A stretch of DNA of 6,604 nt. Source: Alphaproteobacteria bacterium (GTDB lineage: Bacteria; Pseudomonadota; Alphaproteobacteria; Zavarziniales; Zavarziniaceae). The translations under genes were made by a program, and so were the position numbers. This document shows, piece by piece, positions 1 through 6,185 of the stretch. The first letter of the stretch is position 1, and each line of letters begins with the position of its first letter. The stretch is taken from positions 1-6,604 of the forward strand of contig JAJFJE010000089.1 in the NCBI GenBank assembly GCA_021774355.1, read 5' to 3'. The notes under the pieces were generated by a model. The model saw nothing but the letters and a program-made list of their open reading frames with translations. It was not told the origin of the DNA and did no database searches.

Positions 1-22
1 CTGCGGCGCCATGATCGCGCCG

Positions 23-52
23 CCGCCCGTGCCGGAAACGGGCGGGTTTCCG
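23..52. repeat. Two overlapping, mutually exclusive inverted repeats
   Basis: CCGCCCGT at 23-30 pairs perfectly with ACGGGCGG at 38-45 (8 bp, 7-nt loop). CGGAAAC at 33-39 pairs perfectly with GTTTCCG at 46-52 (7 bp, 6-nt loop). They share bases 38-45, so only one can form at a time. The first is followed only by GTTTC, a poor T-tract, so it could be a weak terminator of an upstream gene. It lies about 40-70 bp upstream of the predicted sigma-54 start site, so a protein-binding role in the DNA is also possible. Function is inference. Confidence 0.5.
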
Positions 53-66
53 CCGGCCCCGGCATC

Positions 67-81
67 TGGCACGGGTTTTGC
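67..81 (+). promoter_or_regulatory. Sigma-54 (RpoN) -24/-12 promoter
   Basis: The bases read TGGCACG-GGTT-TTGC, a full match to the core sigma-54 consensus TGGCACG-N4-TTGC. The invariant GG (68-69) and GC (80-81) are separated by exactly 10 bp. Transcription would start about 12 bp beyond the GC, near 92-94, giving a 5' leader of about 44 nt before the ATG at 137. Sigma-54 promoters are silent without an AAA+ enhancer-binding protein, so the downstream importer would be under activator control, as for many nitrogen- or nutrient-responsive transporters. The activator and its distal site are not visible and would lie upstream of this window. Confidence 0.8.
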
Positions 82-97
82 GGATGCTGTTCCCGAG

Positions 98-113
98 CGG
101 CCCCGCGGGGCCG
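98..113. repeat. Perfect 16-bp GC palindrome in the 5' leader
   Basis: CGGCCCCGCGGGGCCG is its own reverse complement. It begins a few bases after the predicted sigma-54 start site and ends about 9 nt before the Shine-Dalgarno sequence. In RNA it could fold as a 6-bp all-GC stem with a 4-nt loop at the very 5' end of the message, which could protect the transcript or affect translation. In DNA it could be an operator. In a genome this GC-rich such palindromes also arise by chance. Confidence 0.45.
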
Positions 114-124
114 GTGCAGGTGGG

Positions 125-128
125 GGAG
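125..128 (+). promoter_or_regulatory. Ribosome binding site that fixes the binding-protein start
   Basis: GGAG, inside the purine run GGGGGAGAG (122-130), lies 8 nt upstream of the ATG at 137. It is the best Shine-Dalgarno match in the leader and supports that ATG over the in-frame ATG at 11. Confidence 0.75.
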
Positions 129-136
129 AGCAGCAG

Positions 137-1750
137 ATGGATCGTCGACAGTTTCTCGCATCCGGGGCGGCGCTTGCCGGCGGCACGCTGTTGCCGGTGC
201 TGAAATACCTGCCGGCCGAGGCCGCGGCGGCCAGCGGCACCCTGGTCCTGTTGACGGCGGACGGTCCCAACAGCATGGATATCCACCGCGCCGGAACCAA
301 CCGGCCGGCCTATCAGGTCGCGGTCAATCTTTATGACCGGCTGGTGACCTACGGGATCAAGACCCTGGCCGATGGCAGCCTGTCCTACGACCACACGGTG
401 ATCCAGCCGGAACTGGCCGAATCCTGGGAATTCTCCGCCGACGGAACCGCCCTCACCTTCATCCTGAAGCCCGATGCGACGTTCTGGGACGGCGCCCCGG
501 TGACCGCGGCGGACGTCAAATGGTCGTTCGACCGGGCGGTCTCGGTCGGCGGTTTCCCGACCACCCAGATGGCCGCCGGATCGCTGGAAAAGCCCGAGCA
601 GTTCGTCGTCGTCGACGACCGCACCTTCCGCATCGACCTGCTGCGCCCCAGCAAGCTGTCCCTGCCCGACCTGGGCGTGCCCGTCCCCATCATCATCAAC
701 GCGGCCGAGGCGAAGAAACACGCCACCGACGCCGATCCCTGGGCGCTCGAATATCTGCATAAGACGCCCCTGGGCAGCGGCGCCTTCAAGCTGGAACGCT
801 GGGATCCGGGCCAGCAGACGGTCTATGCCCGCAATGATGCCTGGGTCGGCGGCCCGGTGACGCCCCTGAAACGGGTGATCGTCCGCCAGGTGCCATCGGC
901 GGCAACCCGGCGCGCCCTGATCGAACGGGGCGATGCCCATATGGCAATCGACCTGCCGTCCAAGGATGCGCTGGAACTGTCCCGGGGCGGCAAGGTCACG
1001 GTGGTCGGCAGCCCGATCGAATGCTGCGCCCACACGCTGTGCATGAACGTCACGTCGAAGCCCTTCGACGATGTCCGGGTGCGCCGGGCGGTGGCCGCCG
1101 CGGTGCCCTACGAGGACATCTTCAAGCTGGCCGCCTATGGCCGCGGCGTGCCGCTATGGGGCGGCCCTGAGGCGCCGTCCGAGCCGGTCTGGCCACAGCC
1201 GATGCCGTTCGGCACCGACCTGGACAAGGCCCGCGGCCTGCTCGCCGAGGCGGGCCTGGCCGACGGCTTCGAGACCACGCTCTATATCAATCTCGGGCTG
1301 GCCGACTGGCAGGAGCCGGCGGCCCTGTTGATCCAGGAGGGACTGGCCAAGATCGGCATCCGGATCACCGTCGAAAAGGTCGCCGGGGCCAATTGGCGCT
1401 CGCGCGCCCAGATCGAGAAATCGCTGCCCTTCCTGCTGGAAAATTTCGGCGGCTGGCTGAACTTCCCAGATTACTATTTCTACTGGGTCTATTATACCGG
1501 CCACCTGTTCAACACGATGAAATATTCCAGTCCCGCCATGGACGCCCTGGTCGACACGACCATCAACATGGCGCAGGACGACCCAAGTTACGCCGACAAT
1601 ATCCGCAGCATGCTGGCGACGGCCATCGCGGACGTCCCCCTGGTGCCGCTCTACCAGCCGTTCCTCGAAGTGGCGATGCAGCCCAACGTCTCCGGCTATG
1701 CCTATTGGTTCCACCGCCAGATCGATCTGCGGCCGGTGGTGGTGGCCTAG
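137..1750 (+). CDS. Peptide/nickel-type ABC transporter substrate-binding protein (SBP family 5)
   Basis: A 537-residue periplasmic solute receptor, the usual length for the DppA/OppA/NikA family (SBP_bac_5). The N-terminus carries a twin-arginine-type signal: DRRQFL at residues 2-7, a hydrophobic stretch at about 8-22, and Ala-rich cleavage choices after residue 29 (AEA) or 32 (AAA). Export by Tat is likely but not certain. The family core is clear at residues 93-133: ESW, DGTALTF, FWDGAPVTAADV, then SFDR. An aromatic-rich patch at 440-458 and the C-terminal VPLVPLYQP (500-508) are also family-typical. It would capture substrate and deliver it to the two permeases encoded directly downstream. 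C296, C297 and C302 form an unusual CC-x4-C cluster for an exported protein. Substrate class is unknown: peptides are likeliest, but the family also takes nickel, opines and glutathione. The start at 137 was chosen for its ribosome binding site, its signal peptide and its position after the sigma-54 promoter. Confidence 0.93.
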   Translation: MDRRQFLASGAALAGGTLLPVLKYLPAEAAAASGTLVLLTADGPNSMDIHRAGTNRPAYQVAVNLYDRLVTYGIKTLADGSLSYDHTVIQPELAESWEFSADGTALTFILKPDATFWDGAPVTAADVKWSFDRAVSVGGFPTTQMAAGSLEKPEQFVVVDDRTFRIDLLRPSKLSLPDLGVPVPIIINAAEAKKHATDADPWALEYLHKTPLGSGAFKLERWDPGQQTVYARNDAWVGGPVTPLKRVIVRQVPSAATRRALIERGDAHMAIDLPSKDALELSRGGKVTVVGSPIECCAHTLCMNVTSKPFDDVRVRRAVAAAVPYEDIFKLAAYGRGVPLWGGPEAPSEPVWPQPMPFGTDLDKARGLLAEAGLADGFETTLYINLGLADWQEPAALLIQEGLAKIGIRITVEKVAGANWRSRAQIEKSLPFLLENFGGWLNFPDYYFYWVYYTGHLFNTMKYSSPAMDALVDTTINMAQDDPSYADNIRSMLATAIADVPLVPLYQPFLEVAMQPNVSGYAYWFHRQIDLRPVVVA

Positions 1751-1759
1751 GACGGGACG

Positions 1760-2788
1760 ATGGCCACCCGTTCCCGCCTCGGGCTGGTCGCCCGGCGCCT
1801 GGCCGGCGCCATCCCCTCGATCATCGGCGTGGTCGTGGTGACCTTCGTCCTGACCCGGGCCCTGCCGGGCGACCCGGCGGCCTATTTCGCCGGGGCCGCG
1901 GCCGACGCCGAATCGATCGAGGCGGTGCGCCACCAGCTGGGCCTCGACCGCTCCCTGCCCGAACAATTCGTCGGCTATGTCGTGGCCCTGGCCCAGGGCG
2001 ACCTCGGCACCTCGGTCAGCAGCGGCCGGCCCGTCACCATTGAACTGGCCGAGCGCCTGCCGGCCTCGATCGAACTGACCGGCCTGGGTCTGCTCTTTGC
2101 CCTCATGGTGGCGATTCCCCTGGGGGTTCTGGCGGCGACCCGGCCGAACAGTTGGGTCGACCATCTGTGCCGCGTCGTGGTGACGGCAGGGGTTTCATTG
2201 CCGACCTTCTTCAGCGGCCTGTTCCTGGTCTATGTCTTCTACTACCTGCTGGGCTGGGCGCCGTCGCCCCTGGGCCGGCTCGACTTCATCTATCTGCCGC
2301 CGCCCCAGGTCACCGGCTTCTATACCGTCGACGCCCTGCTGGCCGGCGACACCGAGACTTTCTTCGCCGCCCTGCGGCAACTGGTGCTGCCGGCCCTGAC
2401 GCTCGGCCTGTTCGCCCTGGCGCCGATTGCACGCATGACCAGGGGCTCGATGATCCAGGTCCTGTCCGGCGATTTCGTGCGCACGGCCCGGGCCATGGGG
2501 CTGCGCCGGCGCACCGTGCTGATCACCTATGCCCTGCGCAACGCCCTGCTGCCGGTGATCACCACCCTGGGCATGGTGTTCTCGTTCCTGCTCGGCTCGA
2601 ACGTCCTGGTCGAGAAGGTGTTTTCCTGGCCCGGCGTGGGCTCCTGGGCGATCGAGGGACTGATCGCCTCGGACTATGCGGCGGTCCAGGGCTTCGTCCT
2701 GACCATGGCCATGCTGTTCATTGCGGTCAATCTGGCGATCGACGTGCTCTACACCCTGATCGATCCGCGCCTGGGGATGGACGGATGA
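1760..2788 (+). CDS. ABC transporter permease, DppB/OppB type
   Basis: A 342-residue inner-membrane permease with about six hydrophobic segments: residues 14-33, 104-126, 139-165, 206-226, about 262-282 and 309-334. The long segment between the first two holds the family-typical LPGDPA (35-40) and LGLDRSLPEQF (60-70). The cytoplasmic coupling (EAA) loop is at about 239-268, with AR-A-MG (243-247), ALRNALLP (258-265) and VIT; it would dock onto one of the ATPases. The C-terminus ends in YTLIDPRLG, typical of the family. It starts 9 bp after the binding-protein stop. AGGA at 1749-1752 overlaps that stop codon and sits 7 nt before the ATG, so translation is probably coupled. It should pair with the next permease to form a heterodimeric channel. 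Substrate is not inferable. Confidence 0.95.
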   Translation: MATRSRLGLVARRLAGAIPSIIGVVVVTFVLTRALPGDPAAYFAGAAADAESIEAVRHQLGLDRSLPEQFVGYVVALAQGDLGTSVSSGRPVTIELAERLPASIELTGLGLLFALMVAIPLGVLAATRPNSWVDHLCRVVVTAGVSLPTFFSGLFLVYVFYYLLGWAPSPLGRLDFIYLPPPQVTGFYTVDALLAGDTETFFAALRQLVLPALTLGLFALAPIARMTRGSMIQVLSGDFVRTARAMGLRRRTVLITYALRNALLPVITTLGMVFSFLLGSNVLVEKVFSWPGVGSWAIEGLIASDYAAVQGFVLTMAMLFIAVNLAIDVLYTLIDPRLGMDG

Positions 2789-3633
2789 CCAGCACCTTCG
2801 CCCGCCATCTGGTCTATGTCCTGCGGGACAATCCGGTGACCGTGGTCGCCTTCGGCCTGTTTCTCGTCCTGGTCGTGCTCGGCCTGTTCGGCCCCCTGCT
2901 CGCCCCCTATGATCCGCTGGCCACCCAGGCCGCCCTGGCACTCCAGCCGCCCAACGCCAGCCACTGGTTCGGCACCGACCATCTGGGCCGCGACGTGCTG
3001 AGCCGGGTGATCGTCGCCGCCCGCCTCGACCTGCTGATCTCGGTCTGCGCCGTCACCTTGTCCTTTGCCCTGGGCAGCAGCCTGGGCGCCGTCGCCGGGT
3101 TCTACGGCGGCATCGCCGACCGGGTGATCGGGCGGGTCGCCGACACCATCATGGCCTTCCCGCTATTCGTCCTGGCCATGGGCATCGTCGCTGCCCTGGG
3201 CAACACGGTGGAGAACATCGTCTATGCCACGGCGATCATCAACCTGCCCTTCTACGCCCGGGTCGCCAGGGCCGAAGTGGCAATCCGCCGCCAGGCCGGC
3301 TTCGTCGACGCCGCCCGGCTGGCCGGCAATGGCGAGTTGCGCCTGCTTGCCCTGCACATCTTCCCCAACACGCTGCCGCCCATGATGGTCCAGGTCTCGC
3401 TCAACATGGGCTGGGCGATCCTCAACGCCGCCGGCCTGTCCTTCATCGGCCTCGGGGTCCGGCCACCGACCCCGGAATGGGGGATCATGGTCGCCGAGGG
3501 CGCGACCTATATCATCTCGGGCGAATGGTGGCTGGCGCTGTTCCCCGGCGCCGCCCTGATGCTGGCGGTGTTCTGCTTCAACCTGCTGGGCGACGGTCTG
3601 CGCGACCTGATCGACCCACGCAAGCGGACCTGA
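2785..3633 (+). CDS. ABC transporter permease, DppC/OppC type
   Basis: A 282-residue inner-membrane permease and partner of the preceding gene. Residues 16-40 form the first membrane helix of the OppC N-terminal domain. They are followed by LLAPYDP (38-44) and the family hallmark HWFGTDHLGRDVLSR (60-74). Further hydrophobic segments lie at about 85-107, 122-139, 144-157, 199-223 and 249-268. The coupling loop is at about 173-202, with AARLAG (176-181), HIFPN (191-195) and LPP (197-199). The C-terminal LGDGLRDLIDPR (268-279) is diagnostic of the family. The ATG overlaps the stop of the upstream permease in an ATGA, with GGGGA at 2773-2777 as ribosome binding site, which indicates translational coupling and equal subunit dosage. 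Confidence 0.95.
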   Translation: MTSTFARHLVYVLRDNPVTVVAFGLFLVLVVLGLFGPLLAPYDPLATQAALALQPPNASHWFGTDHLGRDVLSRVIVAARLDLLISVCAVTLSFALGSSLGAVAGFYGGIADRVIGRVADTIMAFPLFVLAMGIVAALGNTVENIVYATAIINLPFYARVARAEVAIRRQAGFVDAARLAGNGELRLLALHIFPNTLPPMMVQVSLNMGWAILNAAGLSFIGLGVRPPTPEWGIMVAEGATYIISGEWWLALFPGAALMLAVFCFNLLGDGLRDLIDPRKRT

Positions 3634-3638
3634 CCGCG

Positions 3639-4600
3639 ATGGCCGCCGCCCTGCTCGCCGTCGATCGCCTGTCGGTCAGCTTCCGCACCCGCTCCGGCGT
3701 GGTCAAGGCACTTGAGGAAGTCAGCTTCGCCGTCGGCCGGGGCGAGATGGTCGGCCTGGTCGGCGAAAGCGGCTCGGGCAAGTCGGTCTCGGCCTATGCG
3801 GTCATGGGCATCCAGGATCCGGCGGCGCGCATCACCGGCGGCACCATGCATTACAGCGGGGTCGATCTGACCGCAGCCTCCGAGCGCGATCTGCAGGACC
3901 TGCGCGGCTGCGAGATGTCGATGATCTTCCAGAGCCCGCGCACCGCGCTCAACCCGATCCGCACCATCGGGCGGCAGATCGCCGACGTCCTGCTCCGCCA
4001 TTCCGGGGCGACCACCCGGACCGCCCGGGACAAGGCGGTCGAGGCCCTGGCCCAGGTCCGCATCACCGATCCCGCCCGGCGCTACGGGGCCTATCCGTTC
4101 GAGCTTTCGGGCGGCATGTGCCAGCGGGTGATGATCGCCATGGCGCTGGCCTGTGACCCGCAGCTTCTCATCCTCGACGAGCCGACCACCGGCCTCGACG
4201 TGACCACCCAGGCGGCCATCATGGACCTGGTGCAGGAGCTGTGCCGGGCGCGCAACATGGGCGCCCTGCTGATCACCCATGATCTCCACATGGCGGCGGA
4301 TTATTGCGACCGGCTGGTGGTCATGCATGCCGGCCACGTGGTCGAAAGCGCCGCGGTCGCCACCCTCCTGAGCAACCCGCGCCACCCCTACACCGCCGGC
4401 CTGATCGCCGCCACGCCGGCGCCCGACCGGGGCCTGGAAGCGATCACGTCAATCCCCGGCAGCCTGCCCGACCTGCGCGGCACCCTGCCGCCCTGCCGTT
4501 ATCGGCAGCGCTGTACCCGGGCCCTGCCGGCCTGCGACCTGCCCGGCCTGGCGATGACGGAACTGGACACAGGGCACCTGGTCAAATGCCGGAATCCGCT

Positions 4601-4604
<4 letters not shown>
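3639..4604 (+). CDS. ABC transporter ATP-binding protein, DppD/OppD type
   Basis: A 321-residue cytoplasmic ATPase with all motors in place: Walker A GESGSGKS (42-49), Q-loop Gln98, signature LSGGMCQR (156-163), Walker B LLILDEP (176-182), D-loop GLD (185-187) and H-loop His214. The C-terminal oligo_HPY extension starts at HPYTAGL (249-255). It carries four cysteines, C286-x5-C292-x6-C299-x17-C317, the arrangement that binds a [4Fe-4S] cluster in structurally studied DppD/OppD-type ATPases; cluster binding here is inferred. The signature has Met-Cys (LSGGMCQR) where LSGGMRQR is usual, a mild variation. The start is the ATG 5 bp after the upstream stop; the ribosome binding site is poor, so translation probably depends on coupling. 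An in-frame ATG at 3477 would overlap the permease by about 150 bp and was rejected. Confidence 0.95.
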
Positions 4605-5629
<1,025 letters not shown>

Positions 5630-5647
5630 ACGGGGCTCGGCCGGACA
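5630..5647. other. 18-bp convergent intergenic gap with no clear terminator
   Basis: The importer operon and the minus-strand DUF6362-type gene end tail to tail here. Short complementary blocks exist around it (GGCTC at 5634-5638 with GAGCC at 5671-5675), but no strong stem and no T-tract follow in either direction, so an intrinsic terminator cannot be called. The two transcripts may overlap at their 3' ends. Confidence 0.5.
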
Positions 5648-6061
5648 TCACGGCGCCGCCGCCGCCAACGGAGCCGGCCGCTGCTCGCCCCCGAGGCGGC
5701 CGGCGATCAGGCGCAGGGCCGCGGCGTGGCGGTTGGCGACGGTGTTGCGGTGACAGCCGATCTGGCGCGCCAGGCGGGCCACTGTGAAGCCGCTGGCCAC
5801 CGCCCAGACGATGCGGCGCTGGGGCTCGTTCAGCCAGGCCAGCCAGGCAATCACCCGGTCCAGCCGGTCGATGGCCGCCGGCGACGGCGGCCCCAGGCGG
5901 ACCCGGACCCCGTCGGCGCCATAGGCGGTGGCCGCGTCCCGGACCACATCGGGCCAGGCCGACCCGACCCCGGCGCGAAAGCGGGCCTCCCGGTCGGGCA
6001 GCCGGCGCAAGGTGTCAACCGCTTCCGCGAGCAACCCCTCAACCAGTGCTGGTGTCCACAT
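5648..6061 (-). CDS. DUF6362-family protein with C-terminal helix-turn-helix
   Basis: A 137-residue protein that I recognise as DUF6362-like. The opening MWTPALVEGLLAEAVDTLRRLP (1-22), the central SAWPDVVRDAATAYG (34-48), PPSPAAIDRLDRVIAWLAWL (58-77) and a VWA element (85-87) all follow the family pattern, from memory rather than from a search. Residues about 92-122 (TVARLARQIGCHRNTVANRH, then a hydrophobic helix) look like a helix-turn-helix of the kind found in sigma-factor region 4 or small terminase subunits. DNA binding is therefore plausible, but the function is unknown. The family is common in Alphaproteobacteria and often sits near phage-type genes. It is divergent from the S24 repressor with a 124-bp shared control region, and convergent with the importer. 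The tail (124-137) is low-complexity. The ribosome binding site is weak: a G5 run 4 nt before the ATG. Confidence 0.8.
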   Translation of the reverse strand: MWTPALVEGLLAEAVDTLRRLPDREARFRAGVGSAWPDVVRDAATAYGADGVRVRLGPPSPAAIDRLDRVIAWLAWLNEPQRRIVWAVASGFTVARLARQIGCHRNTVANRHAAALRLIAGRLGGEQRPAPLAAAAP

Positions 6062-6095
6062 GGCGCCCCCATCTCATGACGGATATTGTTCCCAC

Positions 6096-6122
6096 ATTAC
6101 AGGTTCAACGAGAACGAATCAA
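6096..6122 (-). promoter_or_regulatory. Possible sigma-70-type promoter for the DUF6362-type gene
   Basis: On the minus strand TTGATT (6122-6117) could be the -35 and TGTAAT (6101-6096) the -10, with a short 15-bp spacer; CTTGAT would give 16 bp. The -35 would lie within the SOS-type box, which would make repression straightforward. The match is weak and the call rests mostly on position. Confidence 0.3.
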
Positions 6123-6126
6123 GAAC
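6112..6126. promoter_or_regulatory. Alphaproteobacterial LexA (SOS) box, GAAC-N7-GAAC
   Basis: GAAC (6112-6115), seven bases, GAAC (6123-6126). On the other strand this is GTTC-N7-GTTC, the direct-repeat motif recognised by LexA in Alphaproteobacteria. Both half-sites are also preceded by A, giving AGAAC twice. It lies 51-65 bp upstream of the DUF6362-type start and about 60-74 bp upstream of the S24 regulator start, so either or both could be repressed until DNA damage. The adjacent S24 protein could itself be the factor that binds. The motif is exact, but its use is inferred. Confidence 0.6.
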
Positions 6127-6129
6127 AAT

Positions 6130-6158
6130 TTGCACGATATGGGTACATCGTATATGGT
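6130..6158 (+). promoter_or_regulatory. Possible promoter of the S24 repressor gene
   Basis: TTGCAC (6130-6135) and TATGGT (6153-6158) are spaced by 17 bp, with transcription starting near 6165. Both hexamers match the consensus only partly. The operator-like palindrome at 6134-6151 fills the spacer, and the GGGTACAT repeats flank the -10, as expected for an autoregulated repressor. Confidence 0.35.
6134..6151. promoter_or_regulatory. Operator-like palindrome ACGAT-N8-ATCGT
   Basis: ACGAT at 6134-6138 and ATCGT at 6147-6151 form a perfect 5-bp inverted repeat across 8 bp. The 18-bp span suits a dimeric helix-turn-helix repressor. It lies between the candidate -35 and -10 of the S24 gene, 35 bp before its start codon, so autorepression is the natural reading. 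Binding by that protein is inference. Confidence 0.45.
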
Positions 6159-6168
6159 TAGGGTACAT
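6141..6168. repeat. GGGTACAT direct repeat phased by 20 bp
   Basis: GGGTACAT occurs at 6141-6148 and again at 6161-6168, exactly 20 bp apart, close to two helical turns. Both copies therefore lie on nearly the same DNA face. A shorter ATATGG repeat (6137-6142, 6152-6157) overlaps it. The copies lie on either side of the candidate -10 of the S24 gene, consistent with cooperative repressor binding. Confidence 0.5.
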
Positions 6169-6171
6169 GTC

Positions 6172-6175
6172 GGAG
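6172..6175 (+). promoter_or_regulatory. Ribosome binding site that decides a GTG start
   Basis: GGAG lies 10 nt upstream of the GTG at 6186 and is the only good Shine-Dalgarno match before the S24 reading frame. The next in-frame start, ATG 6207, lies 31 nt away from it and would remove part of the first DNA-binding helix. Confidence 0.6.
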
Positions 6176-6185
6176 TGCTGCGTTC

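Larger units (their letters stand above)
1..136. other. Noncoding leader upstream of the ABC importer operon
   Basis: No gene is supported here. The reading frame of the first operon gene stays open up to an ATG at 11, but the extra 42 residues would be low-complexity Pro/Gly/Ala and would precede an otherwise ideal signal peptide. They would also have to be read through a sigma-54 promoter and a ribosome binding site. The stretch instead holds overlapping inverted repeats, the promoter, a palindrome and the Shine-Dalgarno sequence, listed separately. The upstream gene lies outside the window. Confidence 0.8.
6085..6129. repeat. Inverted repeat ATTGTTC / GAACAAT with nested GTTC / GAAC pair
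   Basis: ATTGTTC at 6085-6091 is matched by its exact reverse complement GAACAAT at 6123-6129. Nested within is GTTC (6103-6106) facing GAAC (6112-6115) across 5 bp. The full order is GTTC-N11-GTTC-N5-GAAC-N7-GAAC, so four half-sites of one motif are arranged head to head in about 40 bp. This suggests a multi-dimer binding site rather than one box. Confidence 0.55.
6062..6185. promoter_or_regulatory. AT-rich divergent control region
   Basis: This 124-bp region separates two divergently transcribed genes. It is visibly AT-richer than anything else in the window, especially 6080-6170. It holds the SOS-type box, four GTTC/GAAC half-sites, a palindrome and a phased direct repeat, all described separately. 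Such packing is typical of a repressor-controlled switch, with the S24 regulator probably controlling its own promoter. No small gene is supported inside it. Confidence 0.75.

Noticed and set aside
11..136. N-terminal extension of the binding protein from ATG 11
   Set aside because: It would put 42 low-complexity residues in front of a proper signal peptide and would run through a consensus sigma-54 promoter; the ATG at 137 has a good ribosome binding site.
1154..2164. Long open reading frame on the minus strand (336 codons)
   Set aside because: It lies antisense to the binding protein and first permease. Its Gly/Arg/Gln/His-rich, domainless product is typical of the mirror frame of GC-rich genes.
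2152..2784. Upstream in-frame extension of the second permease
   Set aside because: It overlaps the first permease almost entirely and reads as Arg/Pro/Gly-rich shadow sequence; the ATGA start at 2785 has a ribosome binding site and begins a normal DppC N-terminus.
4304..4600. Upstream in-frame extension of the second ATPase
   Set aside because: It is shadow sequence across the end of the first ATPase; family homology begins at about 4601.
5630..5680. Bidirectional terminator between the convergent genes
   Set aside because: Only short imperfect complementarity and no T-tract on either strand.
5726..6079. Plus-strand reading frame opposite the DUF6362-type gene
   Set aside because: No recognisable domain, and the opposite strand matches a known family over its whole length.
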